A stretch of DNA of 64,000 bases, taken from DASWOJ01 sp964242415 (lineage in GTDB: Bacteria > Pseudomonadota > Alphaproteobacteria > Acetobacterales > Acetobacteraceae). The DNA lies in contig CAXTAT010000003.1 of NCBI GenBank assembly GCA_964242415.1, positions 124,001-188,000 on the forward strand, given 5' to 3'. The notes beneath the pieces are model-generated. The model was not told the origin of the DNA, ran no database searches, and saw only the letters and a program-made list of their open reading frames with translations. Made by a program: the position numbers and the translations under genes. Of the stretch, positions 50,726 to 59,340 are shown in pieces; the stretch's first letter is position 1, and each line of letters opens with the position of its first letter.

Positions 50726-52410
50726 GCGGCCCCCAGCAGGCTGTCGGCGGCGCGGCGGGCGGCCTCGGTGACGGTCTCGCCGGCCAGCATGCGGGCGATC
50801 TCCTCGCGCCGGGCCGGCAGGTCGAGCGGCAGCACCATCGTCTCGGCCCGGCCGCTGCGGGCCTGCTTGGCGACGCGCATGTGGGCGCCGCCGCGCGCCG
50901 CCACCTGCGGGCTGTGCGTCACCACCAGCACCTGCACCCGGTCCGCCACCCGCGCCAGCCGGTCGCCCACCGCCGCCGCCGTGGCGCCGCCGACGCCGCT
51001 GTCCACCTCGTCGAACACCAGCGTCGGCACCGACCCGCCGCTGATCAGCACGACCTTCAACGCCAGCATCAGCCGTGACAGCTCGCCGCCCGAGGCGATC
51101 TTGTCCAGCGCGCCCGGCGTCTGCCCGGGGTTGGTTGCGATCAGGAAGCGCACCGCGTCGGCGCCGGTGGCGTTCCAACGCGCCTCCTCCAGCGCCTGCA
51201 CCTCGACGACGAAGCGGGCCTTGTCCAGCCGCAGCGGCGGCAACTCGGCGGTGACGGAGACCTGCAAGCGCCCGGCAGCGGCCTGGCGGCCAGTGCTGAG
51301 CGCGGCGGCAGCCTCGGCATAGGTGCGTCGCGCCGCTTCGGCCTGGGACTCCAGGGCGGCAAGCTCCGCGGTCCCACTGTCCAGCGCCGCCAGACGCCCG
51401 CGCAGCCGCGCCAGGAACGCCGGCAGCTCCGTAACCGTGGTTTGGTGCTTGCGGGCGGCGCCGCGCAGGGCAAACAGCCGCTCCTCGGCTGCCTCCAGCA
51501 AGCGCGGATCGGTGTCGATGTCGCTGGCCAGGCGGCTGAGCAGGGTTTCGGCCTCGGCCAACGCCTCCTCCGCCCGTTCCAGCGCGGCCATCGCGGGCTG
51601 GGCGGGGTTGTCGGCATCGGACTGCTGTGGCGTGACCAGCTTCTGCAATGCGCGGGAGGCGCTGCGGAGGCTGGCAGCCGGGCCAGCGTTGCGGCGGTCG
51701 CGCGGGGCGATCTCGGCCAGGGCGGCGGCGATGGCCTCGGCCCGGCGCTCGCCGCCTTGCAGGCGCTGGCGCTCGGTGGCCAACGCGTCTTCCTCGCCGT
51801 CCTGTGGGGCAAGGGTGGTCAGCTCATCGACGGCGTGGCGCAGCCAGTCCTCCTCCCGCTGCGCCTCGGCGATGGCGGTGCGGGCGGCCTGCAGCGCATC
51901 CGACGCCGCACGCCAGCCACGCCAGGCCAGGGTCACCGCGGAACGGATGCGGGTTGGCACGCCGTAGGCGTCCAGCAGCCGGGCATGCACCGCGGGATCG
52001 GCCAGGCCCATCTGGTCGCCCTGGCCCTGCACCTCCACCAGCAGCGCCCCGGCCCGGCGCAGCAGCGCCACGCCCACCGGCTGGTCGTTGATGGTGGCGC
52101 GGGATCGGCCATCCTTGGACACCACGCGGCGGACAACAACCTCGTCCTCCAGCACCACGCCCTCCTCCGCCAGGAGGTCCAGCGCCGGATGGCCCGGCGG
52201 CGGCGAGAAGCACGCGGTCACGCTGGCCTGTTCGGCGCCGGCGCGCACCAGGCCGCTGTCGGCCCGTGCGCCCAGCGCCAGGCCGAGGCTGTCGAGCAGG
52301 ATGCTCTTGCCCGCGCCGGTCTCCCCGGTCAGCACCGTCAGCCCGGCCTCGAACGACAGGTCCAGCCGCTCGATCAGCACGACGTCGCGGATCGAAAGTG
52401 TCGTCAGCAT
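50722..52410 (-). CDS. recN: DNA repair protein RecN
   Basis: An SMC-like ATPase acting early in double-strand-break repair. The 562-aa length is normal. Walker A is GETGAGKSILLDSLGLALGA. A long coiled coil occupies the middle. The signature motif ASGGELSRLMLALKVVL and Walker B TLVFDEVDSGVGGATAAAVG are near the C-terminus. The start MLTTLSIRDVVLIERLDLSF is family-standard. It lies 12 bp after bamD and overlaps ligA, so bamD-recN-ligA look co-transcribed. Confidence 0.97.
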   Translation of the reverse strand: MLTTLSIRDVVLIERLDLSFEAGLTVLTGETGAGKSILLDSLGLALGARADSGLVRAGAEQASVTACFSPPPGHPALDLLAEEGVVLEDEVVVRRVVSKDGRSRATINDQPVGVALLRRAGALLVEVQGQGDQMGLADPAVHARLLDAYGVPTRIRSAVTLAWRGWRAASDALQAARTAIAEAQREEDWLRHAVDELTTLAPQDGEEDALATERQRLQGGERRAEAIAAALAEIAPRDRRNAGPAASLRSASRALQKLVTPQQSDADNPAQPAMAALERAEEALAEAETLLSRLASDIDTDPRLLEAAEERLFALRGAARKHQTTVTELPAFLARLRGRLAALDSGTAELAALESQAEAARRTYAEAAAALSTGRQAAAGRLQVSVTAELPPLRLDKARFVVEVQALEEARWNATGADAVRFLIATNPGQTPGALDKIASGGELSRLMLALKVVLISGGSVPTLVFDEVDSGVGGATAAAVGDRLARVADRVQVLVVTHSPQVAARGGAHMRVAKQARSGRAETMVLPLDLPARREEIARMLAGETVTEAARRAADSLLGAA

Positions 52411-52422
52411 GGCCGGGTCCGG

Positions 52423-53301
52423 CTAGAACAGGCTGCCGAACGTCCGCGAGAAGAAGCCGCCGCCGGACTCGTTGCGCAGGCGCGGTGCGATGCCGTTCTC
52501 GGCCAAGGTGGAGTAGCTGTCCTGGTACCAGCGGCTGCCGGGGTAGTTATGGCCGAGCACGGCTGCGGTGTTCTTCGCCTGCTCGGTCAGGCCGAGCAGC
52601 AGGTAGATTTCCGTCAGCCGGTGCAGCGCCTCGGGGACGTGGTTCGTGGTCTGGTAGTCGTCCACCACCTTCTGAAACCGGCCGATGGCGGCGGTATACA
52701 GCTTCTGCTGCTCGTAGAACCGGCCGACCTCCATCTCCTTGCCAGCCAGGTGGTCGCGGCACAAATCGATCTTCAGCCGGGAGTCGCGGGCATAGGCGCT
52801 TTCGGGAAAGCGGTTCACCACCTCCTGCAGGGCGGTCATCGCGGCGTCGGTGCCCTTCTGGTCCCGCTGGATATCGGCAATCTGCTCATAGTAGCAAAGC
52901 GCCCGCAGGTAATAGGCGTACGACACGTTGGGGTTGGTGGGATGCAACTGGATGTAGCGGTCCAGCGCGCCCGTCGCCTCGGTGTAATGGTTCTGCAGGT
53001 ACTCGGCATAGCCGTGCATCAACTGCGAGTTCACCGCCCACGACGAGTAAGGGTAATTCTGCTCGACCGCGTCGAACTGGGTTACGGCGGTTGCATAGCG
53101 CTGCTGGTTCAGCGCATCGACGCCGTTGTTATACAGTTCCTCGACCGGCACCGTCGATGGATCGGCCTTGGCGGTCACGGTGGTGGTCTTGCCGTTCCAG
53201 GGCGTGATGGACTTCAGGGTTTCGCATCCCGGCAGGGCCAGCACGGCTGCAAGGCCGGGCAGGAGGCGCAGCGTGGTGCGGCGGGTGCTGATGCTGTTCA
53301 T
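52423..53301 (-). CDS. bamD: Outer membrane protein assembly factor BamD
   Basis: A lipoprotein of the BAM complex that folds beta-barrel proteins into the outer membrane. The 292-aa protein has lipobox LAVLALPGC with the lipidated Cys and five TPR-like repeats: EELYNNGVDALNQQRYATAV, FDAVEQNYPYSSWAVNSQLM, HGYAEYLQNHYTEATGALDR, LQEVVNRFPESAYARDSRLK and later ones. ATG at 53301 begins MNSISTRRTTLRL, placing the signal correctly. It is usual for alphaproteobacteria to carry bamD after lpxC in the dcw region. Confidence 0.96.
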   Translation of the reverse strand: MNSISTRRTTLRLLPGLAAVLALPGCETLKSITPWNGKTTTVTAKADPSTVPVEELYNNGVDALNQQRYATAVTQFDAVEQNYPYSSWAVNSQLMHGYAEYLQNHYTEATGALDRYIQLHPTNPNVSYAYYLRALCYYEQIADIQRDQKGTDAAMTALQEVVNRFPESAYARDSRLKIDLCRDHLAGKEMEVGRFYEQQKLYTAAIGRFQKVVDDYQTTNHVPEALHRLTEIYLLLGLTEQAKNTAAVLGHNYPGSRWYQDSYSTLAENGIAPRLRNESGGGFFSRTFGSLF

Positions 53302-53354
53302 GGCGCCGGCATATACCATGCCCAACGCCCAAGCGAAGTGCCCCGTGCAGCGAG

Positions 53355-53435
53355 GTGCAACCGAAGTGCCGCTTCACCGGGGTGCAAGCGAAGCATCGCT
53401 TGACCGTGGTGCAAGCGAAGCATCGCTTCACCGGG
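53355..53435. repeat. 27-bp tandem repeat, 3 copies, between lpxC and bamD
   Basis: Units at 53355, 53382 and 53409, all 27 bp. Copies 2 and 3 differ by three bases; both contain GTGCAAGCGAAGCATCGCTT. Copy 1 is more diverged. The array starts 54 bp before bamD (in genomic coordinates beyond 53301) and ends 10 bp from the lpxC stop. It includes the inverted-type motif GCGAAGCATCGC. It stays open in several frames, but no ribosome-binding site supports translation. Confidence 0.93.
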
Positions 53436-53445
53436 GAGCCAGGGT

Positions 53446-54402
53446 TTACGCGGCTGCACGGGTCCAGTCCGCATCGGCGTCCGTTTCGGCCCAGCACCAG
53501 TTGGCTGCATCAGCGAACAGGGCGCGCAGCAGCCGGTTGTTCAGCGTATGGCCCGACCGGTGGCCGGTGAACCGCCCCTGCAGAGCCGCGCCGGCCAGCG
53601 CGAGGTCGCCGACCGCATCGAGCATCTTGTGCCGAACGAAGTCATCCGGGCGGCGCAGGCCCGCGGGGTTCAGCACGCGGGCGCCGTCAACCACCACCGC
53701 ATTGTCCAGGTTGCCGCCCTTGGCCAGCCCGGCGGCGCGCAGGCTGGCGATCTCGTGCGCCTGGGCAAAGGTGCGGGCGGCCGACAGCTCGCTGCGGAAC
53801 GCGGTCTCGTCCAGCACGAGCGTCAACGCTTGGCGACCGATGGCCGGCGCCTCGAAGTCGATGGACAGCGCCATGTCCAGGCAGGGCGCAGCGCCGGGCC
53901 GCAACTCGGCGAAGGCATCGCCATCCTCGACCCGCACGGCGCGCAGCACCTGCACGGTGCGGGCTGTGGCGTCCAGGGCTGCAACCCCGGCGCAGTCGAT
54001 CAGGAATACCCAGGGTGCCGCCGAGCCATCGAGCACCGGGATCTCCGGGCCGTCCACATCGATGACGACGTTGTCCACGCCACACGCGGCCAGGGCGGCC
54101 ATCAGGTGCTCCACCGTGCCGACCCGCGCGGCCGGCTGGTCAGGACAGGCGAGGACCGTGCAGAGCCGGGTGTCGCCAACCCAATCGAAGCGGGCCGGGA
54201 TGCGGACACCCAGGTCGGTGCGGTGGAACACGATGCCGGCGCCGGCCGGGGCGGGACGCAGGGTGACGCTCACGCGGCAGCCGAGATGGAGGCCCACGCC
54301 GACGCAGCCAATGGCCGTCTTTAGCGTCCGTTGCGCCGTCCCGTTCCGGAGGGACTGCAACAGGGAGCCAGGCGTCGCAACGCGGTCGAGCAGTCCATCC
54401 AT
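53446..54402 (-). CDS. lpxC: UDP-3-O-acyl-N-acetylglucosamine deacetylase
   Basis: The zinc-dependent committed step of lipid A synthesis. The 318-aa length is normal. Zinc ligands lie in RVGTVEHLMAALAACGVDNV (His) and RRPDDFVRHKMLDAVGDLAL (His and Asp). GRFTGHRSGHTLNNRLLRAL contains the catalytic His. The start MDGLLDRVATPGSLLQSLRN carries an N-terminal extension ahead of the usual QRTLK; AAGGA lies 9 bp upstream. It lies in the dcw cluster after ftsZ. Confidence 0.97.
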   Translation of the reverse strand: MDGLLDRVATPGSLLQSLRNGTAQRTLKTAIGCVGVGLHLGCRVSVTLRPAPAGAGIVFHRTDLGVRIPARFDWVGDTRLCTVLACPDQPAARVGTVEHLMAALAACGVDNVVIDVDGPEIPVLDGSAAPWVFLIDCAGVAALDATARTVQVLRAVRVEDGDAFAELRPGAAPCLDMALSIDFEAPAIGRQALTLVLDETAFRSELSAARTFAQAHEIASLRAAGLAKGGNLDNAVVVDGARVLNPAGLRRPDDFVRHKMLDAVGDLALAGAALQGRFTGHRSGHTLNNRLLRALFADAANWCWAETDADADWTRAAA

Positions 54403-54422
54403 GGCGCAGTCCTTGTGCCCAC

Positions 54423-54461
54423 GGAGGCGTTAGCCTCCTAGAGACTCCGACGCGGCGTCTC
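54423..54461 (-). promoter_or_regulatory. Paired short hairpins in the ftsZ-lpxC spacer
   Basis: Two adjacent inverted repeats lie 20-60 bp upstream of lpxC. The first is GGAGGC-GTTA-GCCTCC (54423-54438, plus-strand reading). The second is GAGACTCCGACGCGGCGTCT with C (54441-54461), which pairs with two mismatches. Neither has a T run on the minus strand. They could end ftsZ transcription weakly or shape the lpxC leader. The rest of the 215-bp spacer (54403-54617) shows nothing else. Confidence 0.35.
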
Positions 54462-54617
54462 CGGAGATCAATAACGCAGGCTTTCCCGGGATGGCCAAGT
54501 CAATCAATGTTTCAGGCTGTTGCGCTCTAATACATTGTTTCTAAACGTTTCTGTTCGTGTCCATAGCGTAATGCAACCCGCCGGCCCACGCTGATGCTTG
54601 GGACGGCGGCATGAGGA

Positions 54618-56114
54618 CTAGGATTGCTGGCGACGGAGGAAGGCCGGGATGTCCAGCGCCTCATCCGGCTGCTCGGACCCGGCTGGCGCGCCCTGCGTCG
54701 CTTGTTGGCCGGGGAAGGACGGCTCCGCGCGTTGCGGCTCGGTCGCCTCCGGAGCGGCCTGACGGCTTTTGCGCATGGCGCCGGTCATGATGCCGAACAG
54801 GCTGCGGGCCGGCGCCGCGGGGGGCGGCGGCTCGGCGGCGCGCGGCGCTTCGGCGAAGGCCGTGCTGTGCCGGGGGGCGGCCGCCGGGCGCTGCACCGCG
54901 GGCTGCGGGGCGAACGTCCGGGGAGCGGCTTGGGGCGTTGCCTGTGGGGCAAGCAGCGGCGCCTCGGGCTGCATTTGCGGCGCCGGGTCGGCCATCGTGG
55001 GGCGGGGCGTCAGCAGTTGGGCAGGCACGACCGGCGGGCTGGCGGGGCCGAAGCCGCCCTGGCCAACCGGCGCCGTGCTGATCGCCTGCGTCATGCCGGC
55101 GCCGCCGACCGCGACCAGCCGGGGCTTCTGCGCCTCGTTCTGGCCCATGTCGATGCCGGTCGCCACCACCGACACCCGCACCCGGCCCGACAGGTTGTCG
55201 TCGATCGCCGAGCCGAAGATGATGTTGGCGTCCTCGGCCACCTCCTCGCGGATGCGGTTGGCGGCCTGGTCCACCTCGAACAGGGTCATGTCCTCGCCGC
55301 CGGTGATGTTGATCAGCAGGCCGCGGGCGCCGGACATGCTGGTGTCCTCCAGCAGCGGGTTGCTGATCGCAGCCTCGGCGGCGCGGATGGCGCGGTTCTC
55401 GCCCTCGGCCTCCCCGGTGCCCATCATGGCCTTGCCCATCTCGGCCATCACGGTGCGGATGTCGGCGAAGTCGAGGTTCACCAGGCCGGGCGCCACCATC
55501 AGATCGGTCACGCCGCGCACGCCCATGTAAAGCACATGGTCGGCCATCTTGAACGCCTCCTTCCAGCCGGTGCGCTCATTGGCCAGGCGAAACAGGTTCT
55601 GGTTCGGGATGACGATCAGCGTGTCCACATACTGCTGCAGCTCGGCGATCCCTGCGTCGGCGGCCTTGGTGCGGCGCTGGCCCTCGAAAGTGAAGGGCTT
55701 GGTGACGACGCCGACCGTCAGCACGCCGCGCTCGCGCGCCATGCGGGCGATCACCGGGGCGGCGCCGGTGCCGGTGCCGCCGCCCATGCCGGCAGTGATG
55801 AACACCATGTGGGTGCCGTCGAGGTGGCGCATCAGCTCGTCGGCGGCCTCCTCAGCGGCGGCGCGGCCGATCTCCGGCTTGGCGCCAGCGCCCAAGCCCT
55901 GGGTCAGGTGCGGGCCAAGCTGCACCCGGCGGTCGGCGCGGCTGTGCTGCAACTGCTGCGCGTCGGTGTTGGCGACAACGAACTCCACCCCCTGCAGGTC
56001 CAGCGCGATCATGTTGTCCACGGCGTTGGTGCCGCCGCCGCCGACGCCGATCACGGTGATGCGCGGGGTGAAATCAGTGTGGTTCTGGACGGGAACGGTG
56101 AGGTTGAGGGTCAT
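54618..56114 (-). CDS. ftsZ: Cell division protein FtsZ
   Basis: The tubulin-like GTPase that forms the division ring. The 498-aa protein has the GTP-binding core: TVIGVGGGGTNAVDNMIALD, the tubulin signature GMGGGTGTGAAPVIARMA and the T7 loop VNLDFADIRTVM. A long Pro/Ala/Gln-rich linker of about 150 residues, common in alphaproteobacteria, leads to the C-terminal peptide ALDIPAFLRRQQS that binds FtsA. The ATG at 56114 gives MTLNLTVPVQNHTDF. It lies 61 bp after ftsA. Confidence 0.98.
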   Translation of the reverse strand: MTLNLTVPVQNHTDFTPRITVIGVGGGGTNAVDNMIALDLQGVEFVVANTDAQQLQHSRADRRVQLGPHLTQGLGAGAKPEIGRAAAEEAADELMRHLDGTHMVFITAGMGGGTGTGAAPVIARMARERGVLTVGVVTKPFTFEGQRRTKAADAGIAELQQYVDTLIVIPNQNLFRLANERTGWKEAFKMADHVLYMGVRGVTDLMVAPGLVNLDFADIRTVMAEMGKAMMGTGEAEGENRAIRAAEAAISNPLLEDTSMSGARGLLINITGGEDMTLFEVDQAANRIREEVAEDANIIFGSAIDDNLSGRVRVSVVATGIDMGQNEAQKPRLVAVGGAGMTQAISTAPVGQGGFGPASPPVVPAQLLTPRPTMADPAPQMQPEAPLLAPQATPQAAPRTFAPQPAVQRPAAAPRHSTAFAEAPRAAEPPPPAAPARSLFGIMTGAMRKSRQAAPEATEPQRAEPSFPGQQATQGAPAGSEQPDEALDIPAFLRRQQS

Positions 56115-56175
56115 TGCAGGCTCCAAGGCAGGCGGTGCGGCAGGGAAGAAGGGGACCGGTTGACCCGGGCGGGGC

Positions 56176-57468
56176 CTAGACCCGGTCCCGGAGGAAGTTG
56201 ACGAATCGTCGGAGGGCGCTGTCCGGCCGGTCGTCGATGGTGTCGATGTCGGCCAGCCGCCGCCCGGCCCCGGTGGCCCAGGCGAGCAGCCCGGCGGCGG
56301 TGGCGAACGCCGGGCCGGAGGCACGGTCCGGCAGGCCGCGCAACGGCATCGGACGGCCCAGCCGCACCTGGCGGTCGAGGATGCGGCTGGCCATCTCCCG
56401 CACGCCGACGAGCTGGCTGGCGCCGCCGGTCAGCACGACGCGGGCGCCGGCCTCCTGCATCAGCCCGGTGCCGTCCAGCCGGTCGCGCACCAGTTCGAAG
56501 GTTTCCTCCAGGCGGGGCTTGATGATCCCGACCAGGCGGCTGCGCGGGATCTTCTGCAGGTGGTGCTCCGCCTCGCCGACCATCGGGACCGACAGGATCT
56601 CGCGCTCGTCGTCCGGGCTGGCGTCGGCGTTGCCGTATACGGTCTTCAGGCGCTCGGCGTCGGCGACCGGGGTGCTCAGCAGGCGCGCCACGTCGTTGGT
56701 GACGTGGCCGCCGCCGATCGGCAGTTGCGCGGTGTGCAGCAACTGGCCGTCGCTGAACACGCCCATCGAGGTGGTGCCGCCGCCCATGTCGATGACGGTG
56801 GCGCCCAACTGGCGCTCGTCCGGCACCAGGGTGGACAGGCCGGAGGCGAACGGCGCGCTGACCAGCTCCGTCAGGCCCAGCTCGCACCGGTCCAGGGTGA
56901 GCTGCAGGTTCAGCAATGCGGTGGCGGCGGCGTCCAGCACGTGCAGCCGGACGGACAGCGTCTCGCAATGCAGGCCGCGCGGGTCGGCGACGCCGGAGGT
57001 GCCGTCCAGCGCGAAGGACAGCGGCAGGACGTGGATGGTGTCGCGGCCGTTGCACAGGGCGCGGCTGCGGCCCTCCTGCACCACGCGGCGCAGGTCGGCG
57101 CCGGTGACGGCGCGGCCGCCGACCGGCCATTGCAGGTTGAATCGGCGGCTCTCCGGCTGGCCGCAGGTCAGGTTGACGGTCACCGAGCGCAGGCGGTGGT
57201 CGGCCATCTTCTCGGCGCTGCCGACGGCGGCGCGGATGCAGGCCTCGACCTCCCCCAGGTCGGTGATCCCCCCGGCGCGCACGCCGTGCGACTGGGTGTG
57301 GCCGATGCCGAGCACGCGGAGATGGCCGTCGCCCTCGGCCCGGCCGATCAGGCAGCACACCTTGTTGCTGCCGATGTCCAGCACGCCGAACAGGCCGGCG
57401 CGCAGGTGGCGCGGGCGGGCCGCGGGATCGGGCGGCGGCAGGGTGCGGCCACGGGTCATGTCGTTCAT
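56176..57468 (-). CDS. ftsA: Cell division protein FtsA
   Basis: An actin-fold protein that tethers FtsZ to the membrane. The 430-aa protein has phosphate-binding loop FGVLDIGSNKVCCLIGRAEG, the 1C insert (HVLPLSFALDGTSGVADPRG), ATVIDMGGGTTSMGVFSDGQ and VVLTGGASQLVGVREMASRI. The C-terminus ends SALRRFVNFLRDRV, a short amphipathic membrane-targeting helix. It lies 10 bp after ftsQ. Confidence 0.97.
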   Translation of the reverse strand: MNDMTRGRTLPPPDPAARPRHLRAGLFGVLDIGSNKVCCLIGRAEGDGHLRVLGIGHTQSHGVRAGGITDLGEVEACIRAAVGSAEKMADHRLRSVTVNLTCGQPESRRFNLQWPVGGRAVTGADLRRVVQEGRSRALCNGRDTIHVLPLSFALDGTSGVADPRGLHCETLSVRLHVLDAAATALLNLQLTLDRCELGLTELVSAPFASGLSTLVPDERQLGATVIDMGGGTTSMGVFSDGQLLHTAQLPIGGGHVTNDVARLLSTPVADAERLKTVYGNADASPDDEREILSVPMVGEAEHHLQKIPRSRLVGIIKPRLEETFELVRDRLDGTGLMQEAGARVVLTGGASQLVGVREMASRILDRQVRLGRPMPLRGLPDRASGPAFATAAGLLAWATGAGRRLADIDTIDDRPDSALRRFVNFLRDRV

Positions 57469-57478
57469 GCGATCGCCC

Positions 57479-58435
57479 CTAGGTCGGCCGCCGCGGGCCG
57501 GACGGCACGGGGCTGGGCGGCGGTTGCGGGCGGACCACCAGGCGGTCGGGCAGGCGCAGGTCGAGGGTCTGCAGCGGGCGGTCCAGCAGCGCCTGGGTGT
57601 CCTGCATCTCCACCAGCTTGGCCAACGCCGCAGCCTCGGCGCCCTCCGGCAGCAGCACGTCGGCGCCGTTGGTCAGGTGCAGGTTCCAGCGCCGTTCCCC
57701 CACGCGGACCACGGCGGTCACGCGCAGGCGCAGGGTGGGCTGCGCCGTCAGCAGGTCCAGCAGCGCCGCCGCGTGCTCCGGCGCGCCGAGGCCCACGACG
57801 AGCGGCAGGGTGGAGAAGGCCAGGGCGTCCTTGGCCGGGTTCTCATCGGTGACGACCTGACCGGTGCGGTCGATCAGCACGAACTTCCCGGCGTTCTGCC
57901 AGACGGCGAAGGGCCGGCGCTCAGTGAGGTGCACGACGATGGTGCCGGGCAGGCGGCGCTCCACGGTGGCGTGCTGCACCCAGGACAGGCTCTCGATACG
58001 GCTGCGGGCGGCCTGGAGCGAGAAGCCGAGCAGCTTGTCGCCAACCGACACGCCCAGGGCGGCGCGCAGCAGCGGCTCCGGCGTGCTGGTGCGGCCCTCG
58101 ACCACCACCTGGTCCACGCGCAGGCCGGCGAAGGCGCCGAGCCGCTCCCGCAGCGAGGCGACGGTGCTGGCGGGCTGCACGTTGCGGGCCAACACGGCGA
58201 CGGCGCCCACGACAAGCAGCGACGCCAGGCCCCAGCCCAGCGGACGCAGCAGGCGGCGCTGGCGGCGGAGCAGCAAGTGCCAGCGGGAGGGCCGGTCACC
58301 GCGGTTCCGGCTGCCGCGCGGGATGGCGCGCGGGTCCAGGGGTGGCGGCGGCTTGGCCGGGGTGCGGCCATGCTGGGTGGCGCCGGGCTGGGTGCTCAGC
58401 GGGGGGCGGCCGTCGGGGCCGGCTATGCGCGGCAT
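57479..58435 (-). CDS. ftsQ: Cell division protein FtsQ
   Basis: A bitopic divisome protein that recruits FtsB/FtsL. The 318-aa protein has a long basic cytosolic N-terminus, one transmembrane helix (LGWGLASLLVVGAVAVLARN), a POTRA domain (RVDQVVVEGRTSTPEPLLRA, then ALGVSVGDKLLGFSLQAARS) and the FtsQ domain (VVHLTERRPFAVWQNAGKFV, LIDRTGQVVTDENP). ATG at 58435 follows GGAG by 8 bp and overlaps the ddl stop by 13 bp; the earlier ATG at 58462 has no such site. Confidence 0.96.
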   Translation of the reverse strand: MPRIAGPDGRPPLSTQPGATQHGRTPAKPPPPLDPRAIPRGSRNRGDRPSRWHLLLRRQRRLLRPLGWGLASLLVVGAVAVLARNVQPASTVASLRERLGAFAGLRVDQVVVEGRTSTPEPLLRAALGVSVGDKLLGFSLQAARSRIESLSWVQHATVERRLPGTIVVHLTERRPFAVWQNAGKFVLIDRTGQVVTDENPAKDALAFSTLPLVVGLGAPEHAAALLDLLTAQPTLRLRVTAVVRVGERRWNLHLTNGADVLLPEGAEAAALAKLVEMQDTQALLDRPLQTLDLRLPDRLVVRPQPPPSPVPSGPRRPT

Positions 58436-59340
58436 GCGGCGTTCTCCACCATCCAAGCGCATAGGTCGGGGAAGCCGATGCCCAGGTAGGCCGCCTGTTC
58501 CGGCAGCAGGCTGGTCGGGGTCAGGCCGGGCTGGGTGTTGACCTCCAGCAGCACCAGGCGGCCCGGCTCCCCGGCGGTGTCGTCGTAGCGCAGGTCGGCG
58601 CGGGTGGCGCCGCGGCAGCCCAGCGCGCGGTGGGCGGCCAGCGCCACGGCCATCGCCTGCTCATAGGCGGCGGGATGCACGGCGGCCGGGACCTGGTGGC
58701 GCGAGCCGCCCTCGGCATACTTGCTCTCGTAGTCGTAGAAACCGGCGCTGGCGTGGATTTCCGTGACCGCCAGCGCCTGGTCGCCCATGACGCCGACCGT
58801 CAGCTCGCGGCCTGGCACGAACTCCTCGACCATGACGCTGCGGCCGAAGCGCCAGCCGCGCGCCAGGCTGGCCCGGCGGTTGCTGCCTTCCCGCAGGATT
58901 TCGACGCCGACCGAGGACCCCTCGTTCACCGGCTTCACGACGTAGGGCAGCGGCATCGGGTCCGCCGCCTCCAGGTCCGCCACGTCCACCATGCGCCCGC
59001 GCGCCACCGGCAACCCGGCGGCGGCGAACACGGCCTTGGCCGCCTCCTTGTCCATCGCCAGGGCGGAGGCGCGCACGCCGGAGTGGGTGTAGGGGATGCC
59101 CAGCCAGTCCAGCACGCCCTGGATCGCGCCGTCCTCGCCGAACCGGCCGTGCAGCGCGTTGAACACCACGTCGGGCGCAGGCGTCAGGGCGGCGATCACC
59201 GCGCCGAGGTCCCGCCCGACCAGGATCGGCAGCACGTCGAAGCCGGCGTCCTCCAGGGCGGAGACGACCTGCGCGCCGCTGGACAGGCTGACCTCCCGCT
59301 CCGCCGAGATGCCGCCATACAGGACCGCGACGCGCCTCAT
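58423..59340 (-). CDS. ddl: D-alanine--D-alanine ligase
   Basis: Makes the D-Ala-D-Ala dipeptide for peptidoglycan. The 305-aa ATP-grasp protein has RVAVLYGGISAEREVSLSSG, FNALHGRFGEDGAIQGVLDW, LPYVVKPVNEGSSVGVEILR, GRELTVGVM and LLEVNTQPGLTPTSLLPEQA. The ATG at 59340 overlaps the murB stop in an ATGA arrangement. Ends 13 bp inside ftsQ. Confidence 0.97.
   Translation of the reverse strand: MRRVAVLYGGISAEREVSLSSGAQVVSALEDAGFDVLPILVGRDLGAVIAALTPAPDVVFNALHGRFGEDGAIQGVLDWLGIPYTHSGVRASALAMDKEAAKAVFAAAGLPVARGRMVDVADLEAADPMPLPYVVKPVNEGSSVGVEILREGSNRRASLARGWRFGRSVMVEEFVPGRELTVGVMGDQALAVTEIHASAGFYDYESKYAEGGSRHQVPAAVHPAAYEQAMAVALAAHRALGCRGATRADLRYDDTAGEPGRLVLLEVNTQPGLTPTSLLPEQAAYLGIGFPDLCAWMVENAACRA

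Noticed and set aside
53355..53435. CRISPR array
   Set aside because: The units are directly adjacent, without unique spacers, and no cas genes are present. The same holds for the 15-bp arrays.
53126..54433. Plus-strand frame with VQAKHRFTG-type repeats over the 27-bp array
   Set aside because: It is antisense to lpxC and bamD, lacks a ribosome-binding site, and the repeats are open only because the unit is a multiple of three.
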